DNA from: Galbibacter sp048266365
GTDB lineage: Bacteria > Bacteroidota > Bacteroidia > Flavobacteriales > Flavobacteriaceae
Assembly: GCF_048266365.1 (NCBI RefSeq)
Contig: NZ_JBLWZP010000006.1
Coordinates: 156,980 to 220,979, forward strand
DNA: 64,000 bases
Direction: 5' to 3'
Position 1 is the stretch's first letter; every line of letters begins with the position of its first letter. Made by a program: the position numbers and the translations under genes. The notes beneath the pieces are model-generated. The model saw only the letters and a list, made by a program, of their open reading frames with translations. It made no database searches and was not told where the DNA came from. Positions 8,097 to 16,123 of the stretch are shown here, piece by piece.

Positions 8097-10649
8097 ATGG
8101 ATGACAATTTTTCACCAAGAGTAAAAGATGTAATCGCCTATAGTAAAGAGGAAGCCCTTAGATTAGGACATGACTTTATAGGTACAGAGCATCTTATGCT
8201 CGGACTTTTACGTGATGGAAACGGAAAAGCAATCGACATATTAAGCGCTTTGAGTGTAGACCTTGATCATTTGAGAAGAAAGGTAGAAATTCTTAGCCCC
8301 TCCAACCTCAACGTTGGGGTAAGTGCAAATGATAAACGTAATTTGCATTTGACAAGACAGGCAGAACGTGCCTTAAAGACAACATTCCTAGAGGCTAAAC
8401 TTTTTCAAAGCCCTTCGATAAATACTGCTCATTTACTGCTTTGTATTTTGCGTAATGAAAATGACCCAACGACAAAGTTGCTAAACAAGCTTAAAATTGA
8501 TTACGATAATGTTAAAGAACAATTTAAGCTCATGATAACAAGTGAAGATGATTTTCTAGATCCCCCTACAGCAGACTCTTTTTCTGACGAAACTGGTTCT
8601 GCAGAGGAAGGTAATAATCCTTTTGGCTCAAGTCCATCGAACAATCCAAAATCCAATAAAAAGTCTAAAACCCCTGTTTTAGATAATTTTGGTCGTGATC
8701 TGACACAACTTGCAGAGGAAGATAAACTTGACCCCGTTGTGGGTCGAGAAAAAGAAATAGAACGGGTCTCCCAAATTCTTAGTAGACGTAAGAAAAACAA
8801 CCCATTGTTAATTGGAGAACCTGGTGTTGGAAAAAGTGCCATTGCTGAAGGTTTAGCCCTTCGTATTGTCAAAAAGAAGGTTTCCAGAATCTTATACAAC
8901 AAAAGGGTCGTAACCTTGGATTTAGCATCCTTGGTTGCGGGCACAAAATATAGAGGTCAATTTGAAGAGCGCATGAAGGCGGTGATGAATGAACTCGAGA
9001 AAAATGATGACATCATCTTGTTTATCGATGAGATACACACCATCGTAGGTGCTGGAGGTGCCACCGGTAGTTTAGATGCATCAAATATGTTTAAGCCTGC
9101 ACTAGCTCGAGGAGAAATCCAATGTGTTGGTGCCACAACCCTTGATGAATATCGACAGTATATTGAAAAGGATGGAGCTTTGGAACGTCGTTTCCAAAAG
9201 GTTATTGTCGAACCGACCTCGGTGGAAGAAACTATTGAAATTCTTCACAACATCAAGGATAAGTACGAAGAACATCACAATGTTACCTACACAGATGAGG
9301 CTATTAAAGCATGTGTTAAATTGACCAATCGATATATCACGGACCGTTTCTTACCGGACAAGGCTATTGATGCCTTGGATGAGGCTGGATCTCGCGTACA
9401 CATCACAAATATGGAAGTTCCAAAACAAATATTGGATCTTGAAAAAGAATTGGATCGCGTCAAGGAACTCAAAAATTCTGTAGTTAAAAAACAGAAGTAC
9501 GAAGAGGCTGCCAAATTAAGAGATGATGAAAAGAGAATCGAAAGAGAACTAACCCAAGCACAAGACAAATGGGAAGAGGACAGTAAACTACACCGAGAAA
9601 TCGTTTCTGACGAAAGTGTGGCAGACGTGGTATCCATGATGAGTGGGGTTCCAGTAACTCGAATTGCTCAGGCCGAGAGTTCTAAACTCGCTCAAATGCC
9701 TGATTTGATCAAAGGAAAAGTTATCGGACAAGACAATGCTGTGGCTAAGGTGGTAAAAGCTATCCAAAGAAACAGAGCTGGTCTTAAAGACCCGGATAAA
9801 CCAATTGGATCATTTATATTCCTAGGTCAAACTGGTGTAGGTAAAACGCAATTGGCCAAGGTACTTGCCAAGCAGTTATTCGATTCAGAAGATGCACTCG
9901 TTCGAATCGATATGAGTGAATATATGGAGAAATTTGCAGTATCTAGACTTATTGGAGCACCTCCAGGATATGTTGGTTATGAGGAAGGTGGTCAGCTTAC
10001 CGAAAAAGTAAGAAGAAAGCCTTATGCAGTAATTCTATTAGACGAGGTTGAAAAAGCACATCCCGATGTTTTCAATATGTTATTGCAGGTATTGGATGAC
10101 GGCTATATCACCGATAGCTTGGGAAGAAAAATTGATTTTAGAAATACCATCATTATAATGACCTCCAACATTGGAGCTCGACAGTTAAAAGATTTTGGAC
10201 AAGGAGTCGGATTCGGAACCTCAGCCAAGCAAGCTCAGGCAGACGAACATTCAAAAAGTGTTATTGAAAATGCATTAAAAAAAGCCTTCGCACCAGAATT
10301 TTTAAACAGAATTGACGATGTGGTTGTCTTTAATCCATTAGAAAAAGAAGATATTCATAAGATTATTGACATCGAATTGGAAAAACTTTATCAGCGTATT
10401 GAAGGCTTAGGGTATCATTTAACCCTTTCTGAAAAAGCCAAAGATTATATTGCTAATAAAGGATTCGACAGACAATATGGAGCTCGACCTTTAAAACGTG
10501 CCATTCAAAAATATATCGAAGATGCTTTAGCTGAAGAAATTATCACTTCAAAGCTCACCGAAGGCGATCGTATAGAAATGAATTTAGATAAAGAAAAAGA
10601 TACGCTTACCATTAAGATAACTAAGGCTGAAAAGTCAACAGAATCTTAA
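8097..10649 (+). CDS. clpC: ATP-dependent Clp protease ATP-binding subunit ClpC
   Basis: HSP100 class I AAA+ unfoldase that feeds substrates to ClpP. In order: N-terminal Clp_N double repeat (about 1-145), a Ser/Asn-rich linker with NPFGSSPSNNPKSNKKSK, first AAA+ domain with Walker A GEPGVGKS (240-247), a middle region containing a UVR-like stretch QKYEEAAKLRDDEKRIE, then second AAA+ domain with Walker A GQTGVGKT (577-584) and a C-terminal small domain. The UVR-like middle region identifies ClpC rather than ClpA or ClpB. Length of 850 residues is normal. A strong terminator follows 22 bp after the stop, so the gene is probably monocistronic. Confidence 0.96.
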   Translation: MDDNFSPRVKDVIAYSKEEALRLGHDFIGTEHLMLGLLRDGNGKAIDILSALSVDLDHLRRKVEILSPSNLNVGVSANDKRNLHLTRQAERALKTTFLEAKLFQSPSINTAHLLLCILRNENDPTTKLLNKLKIDYDNVKEQFKLMITSEDDFLDPPTADSFSDETGSAEEGNNPFGSSPSNNPKSNKKSKTPVLDNFGRDLTQLAEEDKLDPVVGREKEIERVSQILSRRKKNNPLLIGEPGVGKSAIAEGLALRIVKKKVSRILYNKRVVTLDLASLVAGTKYRGQFEERMKAVMNELEKNDDIILFIDEIHTIVGAGGATGSLDASNMFKPALARGEIQCVGATTLDEYRQYIEKDGALERRFQKVIVEPTSVEETIEILHNIKDKYEEHHNVTYTDEAIKACVKLTNRYITDRFLPDKAIDALDEAGSRVHITNMEVPKQILDLEKELDRVKELKNSVVKKQKYEEAAKLRDDEKRIERELTQAQDKWEEDSKLHREIVSDESVADVVSMMSGVPVTRIAQAESSKLAQMPDLIKGKVIGQDNAVAKVVKAIQRNRAGLKDPDKPIGSFIFLGQTGVGKTQLAKVLAKQLFDSEDALVRIDMSEYMEKFAVSRLIGAPPGYVGYEEGGQLTEKVRRKPYAVILLDEVEKAHPDVFNMLLQVLDDGYITDSLGRKIDFRNTIIIMTSNIGARQLKDFGQGVGFGTSAKQAQADEHSKSVIENALKKAFAPEFLNRIDDVVVFNPLEKEDIHKIIDIELEKLYQRIEGLGYHLTLSEKAKDYIANKGFDRQYGARPLKRAIQKYIEDALAEEIITSKLTEGDRIEMNLDKEKDTLTIKITKAEKSTES

Positions 10650-10671
10650 ACAGTACGTTTGCATATCAAGT

Positions 10672-10709
10672 AAAAAAACGTGTGATGTAACTATCACACG
10701 TTTTTTTTT
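10672..10709 (+). terminator. Intrinsic terminator of clpC
   Basis: A long stem (ACGTGTGAT and its complement, extended by A/T pairs) with a 6-nt loop is followed by nine T residues. Confidence 0.93.
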
Positions 10710-10770
10710 ATAATTTTACTGGTTTTAAAATTCTTCTTATCTTAGAAGATACGCTAGTGAAATAAATTAC

Positions 10771-12147
10771 ATGGAGAACAAAACAATAATAGGTAGCCAG
10801 GAATGGGTTTCTTTACCAGAACTCGACATTCCAACAATAAAAGTACGTGTAGACAGTGGGGCAAAGACCTCAGCACTGCACGCGGTGAATATTCAACCTT
10901 TCCAAAGGAATAATGATACCTGGGTAACTTTTGACGTATACCCTATTCAACATAATGGTAAAAAAGTCATACACTGCGAAGCTCTAGTACTGGATAAAAG
11001 GGTTATAAAAAGCTCTACTGGGAATCGTGAAAATCGATACATCATTCGCACTAGTCTGCATATTAATGGGGACTCTTGGGATGTGGAATTATCACTGACC
11101 AACCGAGACAGTATGGGCTACCGAATGTTATTGGGACGTGAGGCTATGGTCGGAAGACTAATAGTTGACCCCGAGACTAATTTTATGTTAGGTGACCTGA
11201 GTGAAGAAGAACTCGGCAAACGCTACAAAAATACCATTAGTAATCAAGGTGGTTTGAAGATTGGCTTATTGGCTAGTAATCCAAATTTATATAGCAACAG
11301 AAGAATTATAGAGGCGGCTGAACGCATGGGCCATGAAATAGAATTTCTAAACATTCGTCAGTGTTATATGAAACTTGATGCTGACACTCCTGAGATTCAT
11401 TATCGCGGTGGTAAAATCTTAAACGATCTCGACGCAATTATCCCTAGAATCCGTCCAAGCATGACTTATTACGGTTGTTCACTGACCAGGCATTTTGAAT
11501 CCATTGGTGTAATGGTTTTAAACAAAGCCGAGGCCATTCGTCAATCTAGAGATAAACTTTTCTCCCTTCAATTACTCTTAAAAAATGGCGTAAGCATCCC
11601 TACCACTGGCTTTGCAAACTCTCCACTTGACACTAATGATCTGATAAAAATGGTAGGAGGCTCTCCACTTATAATTAAACTTTTAGAAGGAACCCAGGGT
11701 AAAGGTGTGGTTTTAGCAGAAACTAAGAAAGCTGCTGAAAGCGTGATCAATGCTTTTAAAAGCTTGAACGCTTATATTCTGGTGCAAGAATTTATTAAAG
11801 AAGCCAACGGGAAGGATATCCGTTGCTTTGTAATTGATGGTAAAGTGGTTGCTGCAATGCAACGTGAGGCACCTCCAGGAGAATTTAGAGCCAATATACA
11901 CCTCGGTGGAACTGCCTCTTTGGTACGTGTAACCACTGCGGAAAAGAAAATTGCCATTAAGGCCACAAAAGCGATGGGGTTAGATGTTGCAGGGGTAGAT
12001 ATTATTCGTTCATCCAAGGGGCCTTTATTGCTTGAAGTAAACTCTTCGCCTGGATTGGAAGGTATTGAAACTGCTACGGATATGGATATTGCTTCCTTTA
12101 TGATTAAGTCCATTGAGAAAAAACTAAATTGGAAAGCAAATAAATAG
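10771..12147 (+). CDS. RimB-RimK fusion: retropepsin-like protease domain plus ATP-grasp glutamate ligase
   Basis: Two domains in one 458-residue chain. Residues about 5-145 form a RimB/ATP-dependent zinc protease type domain (PF05618-like) with the aspartic-protease-like motif VDSGAKTSALH (Asp28) and MLLGREAM. Residues about 165-455 form a RimK-type ATP-grasp ligase, with GLLASNPNLYSNRRI, the glycine-rich LLEGTQGKGVVL loop and the metal-binding LLEVNSSPGLEG near the end. RimK adds glutamates to the C-terminus of ribosomal protein S6 in gammaproteobacteria, and RimB acts with it there. Whether S6 is the target here is inference; the ATP-grasp family also makes other peptide bonds. It is followed 106 bp later by a small STAS-like gene. 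Confidence 0.88.
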   Translation: MENKTIIGSQEWVSLPELDIPTIKVRVDSGAKTSALHAVNIQPFQRNNDTWVTFDVYPIQHNGKKVIHCEALVLDKRVIKSSTGNRENRYIIRTSLHINGDSWDVELSLTNRDSMGYRMLLGREAMVGRLIVDPETNFMLGDLSEEELGKRYKNTISNQGGLKIGLLASNPNLYSNRRIIEAAERMGHEIEFLNIRQCYMKLDADTPEIHYRGGKILNDLDAIIPRIRPSMTYYGCSLTRHFESIGVMVLNKAEAIRQSRDKLFSLQLLLKNGVSIPTTGFANSPLDTNDLIKMVGGSPLIIKLLEGTQGKGVVLAETKKAAESVINAFKSLNAYILVQEFIKEANGKDIRCFVIDGKVVAAMQREAPPGEFRANIHLGGTASLVRVTTAEKKIAIKATKAMGLDVAGVDIIRSSKGPLLLEVNSSPGLEGIETATDMDIASFMIKSIEKKLNWKANK

Positions 12148-12240
12148 CTTAAATTCAAGGAATATTTCACACCTTAACTGCTTAAAAATGTAATTCATCT
12201 AATTTCAACATACACTTTATTACCCTGATCAAAATAGGAG

Positions 12241-12248
12241 TAATTTTG
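12241..12248 (+). promoter_or_regulatory. TAnnTTTG element directly before the STAS-like gene
   Basis: TAATTTTG matches the Bacteroidota -7 consensus exactly and ends five bases before the ATG at 12254. If active it would give a leaderless or nearly leaderless mRNA. No TTG is found at the expected -33 distance. Confidence 0.45.
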
Positions 12249-12253
12249 CGGAG

Positions 12254-12661
12254 ATGAATGCAATATCTTCAAAGTATAATTTAATCAAGATCTATGAACT
12301 TGATTTCGGGAATATCGAAGTATATTCAAATCTTGCCGTGGGTATAGTAAACGATGGTGTTGACTTTAACCTCGAGCATATATCTGCTTTGATAAACATC
12401 GCGGAAATCCACTTTAGCAATATGGATTTTGGTTATATTTCACTACGAAGAAATTCCTATGCTTTGGATCCTTCCGTGTATAAATATCTCAAGGAACTGC
12501 CACACCTGAAAGGCATTGCAATTGTTTCAAACAACGAACTATTTAAGCACAATTTTAAAATTGAAAAGTACTTCTACGGAAACAGTATGAAACTATTCAA
12601 AAACGTAGACACCGCAAGCGAATGGATTCAAAGTTTGGTCCTTCCCAAAAACATCAAATAA
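12254..12661 (+). CDS. Small STAS/SpoIIAA-like hypothetical protein
   Basis: A 135-residue protein with no signal peptide. The alternating beta/alpha pattern, for example IEVYSNLAVGIVNDGVDFN then LPHLKGIAIVSNNELFK, and the C-terminal helix ending DTASEWIQSLV resemble short STAS or SpoIIAA-like proteins common in Bacteroidota, but I see no signature residue that proves this. It lies downstream of the RimB-RimK fusion in the same orientation but has its own possible promoter element. It converges on hutH, whose stop is 8 bp away, leaving no room for a normal terminator between them. Function unknown. Confidence 0.7.
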   Translation: MNAISSKYNLIKIYELDFGNIEVYSNLAVGIVNDGVDFNLEHISALINIAEIHFSNMDFGYISLRRNSYALDPSVYKYLKELPHLKGIAIVSNNELFKHNFKIEKYFYGNSMKLFKNVDTASEWIQSLVLPKNIK

Positions 12662-12669
12662 AGGCCTTT

Positions 12670-14181
12670 TTAATCCAAGAAGAACTCTGGTGAAACAGGG
12701 ATCTGTTCTAGAAATTCGATTGACTTTTTAATATCATCATGGAATACGCGATCACTAGCCACGAAGGGCACTTGCTCGCGATACTTCTGATAAAAATCTT
12801 CAATGATTTTTGACGATTGAAGTGGTCTTCTATAAGTTAAGGCCTGAGCAGCATTAAAGAGCTCAATGGCCAAAATGGACTTTAAGTTTGTTACCAATTT
12901 CAAGCACTTAGTAGCTGCATTTGCACCCATACTTACATGATCCTCTTGTCCATTGGAAGAAACTATTGAATCTACACTTGCTGGTGTGGCCAACTGTTTG
13001 TTTTGGCTTGCTATACTCGCTGCCGTATATTGAGGGATCATCAATCCGGAATTCAAACCTGGATCATTAATTAAAAATGGCGATAAACCACGTTGACCTG
13101 AAATTAACTGATAGGTTCTTCGCTCAGAAATACTCCCCCACTCGGACAATGCTATTCCCAGATAATCCAAAGCCATCGCTAGAGGTTGTCCATGAAAATT
13201 ACCTCCCGAAAGAATCAAATCCTCTTCAATAAAAATATTGGGATTATCGGTTACCGAATTGATTTCAGTCTTAAATACTTTTCTGACATGTGCCAAAACA
13301 TCCTTAGATGCCCCGTGAACCTGAGGCATACATCTAAAGGAATAAGGATCCTGCACCTGTGTTTTAGGTGCCTCAGCGATTTGACTCCCCTCTAAGAATT
13401 GACGTATCCGATCAGCAGTTTTTATCTGTCCTCGATGTGGCCTGACCAGATGTATAAGTCTATGGAAGGGTTGCGTCAAGCCGTCAAAAGCCTCTAATGA
13501 CATGGTACCAATAAGATCAGCAGAATACGAGAGTCGATAGGCATTCAATATACACCAGACACCATAGGCACTCATGAATTGGGTTCCGTTGAGCAGCGCC
13601 AAGCCTTCCTTAGCTTTTAACTCCACAGGCTTCCAGCCCATCGGACTCATAAGTTTATCAACACGAGTCACCTCACCCTTATAGTACACCTGCCCTTCTC
13701 CGATCAAGGGTAATGACATATGTGCAAGCGGAGCCAAGTCTCCAGAAGCCCCGAGTGAACCCTGGGTATATACTACCGGGATAATATCTAAGTTATAAAA
13801 ATCTATAAGTCTTAGGACAGTCTCCAATTGTACTCCACTATGCCCGTAACTCAAGGATTGAATCTTGAGCAACAGCATGAGCTTTACAATTTCAGGATCC
13901 ACCAACTCCCCAGTTCCACAGGCATGTGAACGAACCAAATTTCGTTGTAATTCATTGAGGTGGTTGTCTGCTATTCTAACATTACACAAGGAACCAAAAC
14001 CAGTATTGATGCCATATACAGGAGTTTTATCTGAGGAGATTTTCTGGTCCAGGTACTTTCTACACTTTACCAGATTGACTTTGGCTTCATCAGAGAGTCT
14101 GAGTTTGGTTTTATACTGTATCAGGTTCCAAATGGTTTGAATATCTAAAACGGTGGAACTTATATAGTGAAATTCTTCCAT
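12670..14181 (-). CDS. hutH: Histidine ammonia-lyase
   Basis: Aromatic amino acid lyase of the MIO type, converting histidine to urocanate and ammonia as the first step of histidine use. The Ala-Ser-Gly triad that cyclises to the MIO cofactor is at residues 145-147 in GSLGASGDLAPLAHM. VYGINTGFGSL near residue 55 and SNGQEDHVSMGANAA in the C-terminal half are also family blocks. Length of 503 residues is normal. No other hut gene is in the window, so it is isolated here. A related tyrosine or phenylalanine lyase cannot be fully excluded by eye. Confidence 0.9.
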   Translation of the reverse strand: MEEFHYISSTVLDIQTIWNLIQYKTKLRLSDEAKVNLVKCRKYLDQKISSDKTPVYGINTGFGSLCNVRIADNHLNELQRNLVRSHACGTGELVDPEIVKLMLLLKIQSLSYGHSGVQLETVLRLIDFYNLDIIPVVYTQGSLGASGDLAPLAHMSLPLIGEGQVYYKGEVTRVDKLMSPMGWKPVELKAKEGLALLNGTQFMSAYGVWCILNAYRLSYSADLIGTMSLEAFDGLTQPFHRLIHLVRPHRGQIKTADRIRQFLEGSQIAEAPKTQVQDPYSFRCMPQVHGASKDVLAHVRKVFKTEINSVTDNPNIFIEEDLILSGGNFHGQPLAMALDYLGIALSEWGSISERRTYQLISGQRGLSPFLINDPGLNSGLMIPQYTAASIASQNKQLATPASVDSIVSSNGQEDHVSMGANAATKCLKLVTNLKSILAIELFNAAQALTYRRPLQSSKIIEDFYQKYREQVPFVASDRVFHDDIKKSIEFLEQIPVSPEFFLD

Positions 14182-14276
14182 AAATTGCTAGTTGTTAAAG
14201 CAAAAATCTGCATTTACATCTTAGTATCCAAAAAATGATTTTTGAATACTTATGTTTTTTTTTAAAATTCGTTTGA

Positions 14277-15824
14277 TTATTGTTTTGGATTTTGATCTGT
14301 AGAATTAGCCTCCGGTTGTTTAATTTGAATTAAATCTAAAAATGCGTCTCCTGTAAAATCAATGATATCTGTTGCAGTTAAAGCCTCAACACCTGACCGT
14401 AAAACTGCCAAATCTCCTGCCCTACCATGGATGTATACTCCTAAAACTGTAGCGTCTAAAAGCGAATACCCTTGGGCAATTAAACCGCTAATGAGCCCTG
14501 TAAGCACATCACCACTTCCGGCGGTGGCCATACCTGGATTTCCAGTGGAGTTCACATACATTTGATCCTCATAAATTGTAATGGTATGCGCACCTTTGAC
14601 CAAAATTATCAGCTGATGTTGTTTTGAAAACTCCTTCATCTTATCCAACATATCGAAATCGTCCTTCCAAGGTCCTATCAGGCGTTCCAGCTCTTTTGGA
14701 TGCGGCGTTAAAACAGCCTTTCCCTTTATATATACTAACAATTCCTGATGCTCCGCTAGAATATTAAGCCCATCGGCATCGATTACTAAGGGGCTATCAT
14801 TTTTCTTTATAAAATTTGAAAAGGCCTTCACAGTTGTATCATGCATTCCCATTCCTGGACCTATGCCAATAACTGTTGGATTAATCTCATAGTGAATGTG
14901 CTGTATATGGGCGTGGTGACTATCCGTAACAACCATTGCTTCAGGTAGTGAACTCTGAATAATCTGATACCCACACTGTGGTGTAAATACACTTACTAGT
15001 CCTGCTCCAGCGTGTAAAGCTGCTTCACTACACATCAGGATCGCTCCAATTTTACCATAACTTCCTCCAATAATCAGCGCATGCCCAAAAGTCCCTTTGT
15101 GACTAAACTTATCCCTAGGCTGATAGCGTTGTAAGGCCTGAAATTTATCGACAAATACAGCCAATGGTTTTTCCTTTGATATATACTCAGGGTCGAGACC
15201 TATGTTTAATACCTGCCAATATCTGGAATACGTTCCTGTGCTCGGAAGTGTAAATACTAATTTTGGAAATTGAAAACTAAGGGTGTAATCCGCCTTAATT
15301 ACTTCCAATCCAATGGTTGTCTTATCCATATACATTCCTGAAGGAATATCTATGGATAAGACAAAGGTCATACTCTCATTAATATGCTTGATTAACTTAG
15401 CAACCCAAGCCAAAGCAGGACGATTAAAACCAATGCCGAATATAGCATCAATTACAATCTCATTTGGCAATATCTCAGGCAGGTCACTGGTCTGGGTTAA
15501 TAACTCTGGCCATATATTGATCTCTTTAATTCTGTCAAAATTGGTTAAAAAGTCTTCGGATCGATGATCACTAAAATTCACCACATGAATGGTGACTGAA
15601 TATCCAAAATTGATCAAATATCTTGCGACGACAAGTCCGTCACCTCCATTGTTGCCAATCCCACAAAACACATGAATTCTGACTTTTGAATCGCCTAGTT
15701 GCCTTTGAATCCATTCAAACGCCACTTTACCAGCCCTCTCCATAAGCTCATCGCTGGAAATATTTTGGCGTTCTATTGTATATTTGTCAGCCTGCCGGAT
15801 CTGATCTACGGAAAATATCTTCAT
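14277..15824 (-). CDS. nnr: Bifunctional NAD(P)H-hydrate repair enzyme Nnr
   Basis: Repairs NAD(P)HX, the damaged hydrated cofactor. The N-terminal half (about 1-215) is the YjeF_N epimerase domain with GIGNNGGDGLVVARYL; the C-terminal half (about 235-500) is the ADP-dependent dehydratase, a ribokinase-like fold with GIGPGMG, VLTPHPKEL and NPGMATAGSGDVLTG, the last carrying the catalytic Asp near residue 436. The order and the length of 515 residues match the fused bacterial form. It is encoded 95 bp upstream of hutH on the same strand and diverges from the threonine operon. Confidence 0.95.
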   Translation of the reverse strand: MKIFSVDQIRQADKYTIERQNISSDELMERAGKVAFEWIQRQLGDSKVRIHVFCGIGNNGGDGLVVARYLINFGYSVTIHVVNFSDHRSEDFLTNFDRIKEINIWPELLTQTSDLPEILPNEIVIDAIFGIGFNRPALAWVAKLIKHINESMTFVLSIDIPSGMYMDKTTIGLEVIKADYTLSFQFPKLVFTLPSTGTYSRYWQVLNIGLDPEYISKEKPLAVFVDKFQALQRYQPRDKFSHKGTFGHALIIGGSYGKIGAILMCSEAALHAGAGLVSVFTPQCGYQIIQSSLPEAMVVTDSHHAHIQHIHYEINPTVIGIGPGMGMHDTTVKAFSNFIKKNDSPLVIDADGLNILAEHQELLVYIKGKAVLTPHPKELERLIGPWKDDFDMLDKMKEFSKQHQLIILVKGAHTITIYEDQMYVNSTGNPGMATAGSGDVLTGLISGLIAQGYSLLDATVLGVYIHGRAGDLAVLRSGVEALTATDIIDFTGDAFLDLIQIKQPEANSTDQNPKQ

Positions 15825-15899
15825 TTGTTAAAAAAACTTCGATTAAATTATCAAATCTTTAATTATAAGATTTAGGTTTTATTACTTGCATAAATGTAC

Positions 15900-15907
15900 T
15901 ACATTTG
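15900..15907 (+). promoter_or_regulatory. Promoter -7 element of the threonine operon
   Basis: TACATTTG is an exact match to the Bacteroidota -7 consensus TAnnTTTG. Transcription would start near 15912, giving a leader of about 210 nt that contains the whole leader-peptide frame before thrA. No clear TTG was found at the -33 position, where TTTT is seen instead. Confidence 0.6.
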
Positions 15908-15929
15908 AAAATCAATACGAATAAACACT

Positions 15930-16040
15930 TTGAAAAGTTTAAACAACATACATGAAACCTCTTCCATATTCCCAATAGGGAATACATGTTATGCTACCAT
16001 TATTCGTACAATTACCATTATTACCCCTTTTGGGGTCTAA
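15930..16040 (+). CDS. thrL: Thr/Ile-rich leader peptide of the threonine operon (attenuator)
   Basis: A 36-codon frame starting at TTG 15930 and ending TAA 16038-16040. Its C-terminal part reads ATIIRTITIITPFGV, in which nine of ten consecutive codons (15996-16025) are Thr or Ile. That is the composition expected of a ribosome-stalling leader that senses threonine and isoleucine, as in the E. coli thr operon, and it lies 83 bp before a thrA gene. It begins about 18 nt after the predicted transcription start. The frame has no ATG; TTG is the only normal start. Attenuation of amino-acid operons has been proposed for some Bacteroidota. The stalling codons are seen directly; the regulatory mechanism is inferred. 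Confidence 0.75.
   Translation: MKSLNNIHETSSIFPIGNTCYATIIRTITIITPFGV
16023..16036 (+). promoter_or_regulatory. Hairpin overlapping the leader-peptide stop
   Basis: A perfect ACCCC/GGGGT stem with a TTTT loop covers the last codons of the leader peptide. A T6 tract (16064-16069) is 27 nt further downstream, so this is not a standard terminator as it stands; it may be one arm of an attenuator switch. Confidence 0.5.
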
Positions 16041-16064
16041 TTCATTTCATATCGTCCGTAGTCT

Positions 16065-16089
16065 TTTTTGTTTGATATTTAAACAAAAA
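16065..16089 (+). promoter_or_regulatory. A/U-only hairpin enclosing the T-tract of the thr leader
   Basis: TTTTTGTTT and AAACAAAAA form a perfect 9-bp stem with a 7-nt loop. It folds away the only T-tract in the leader and could compete with a terminator conformation. Role inferred only. Confidence 0.35.
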
Positions 16090-16123
16090 CAAAACCAATT
16101 ACTTATTTGTAATCAATTTTCCC

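Noticed and set aside
8501..8944. 147-codon ORF on the minus strand
   Set aside because: Antisense shadow inside clpC, with a serine- and proline-rich sequence typical of such shadows.
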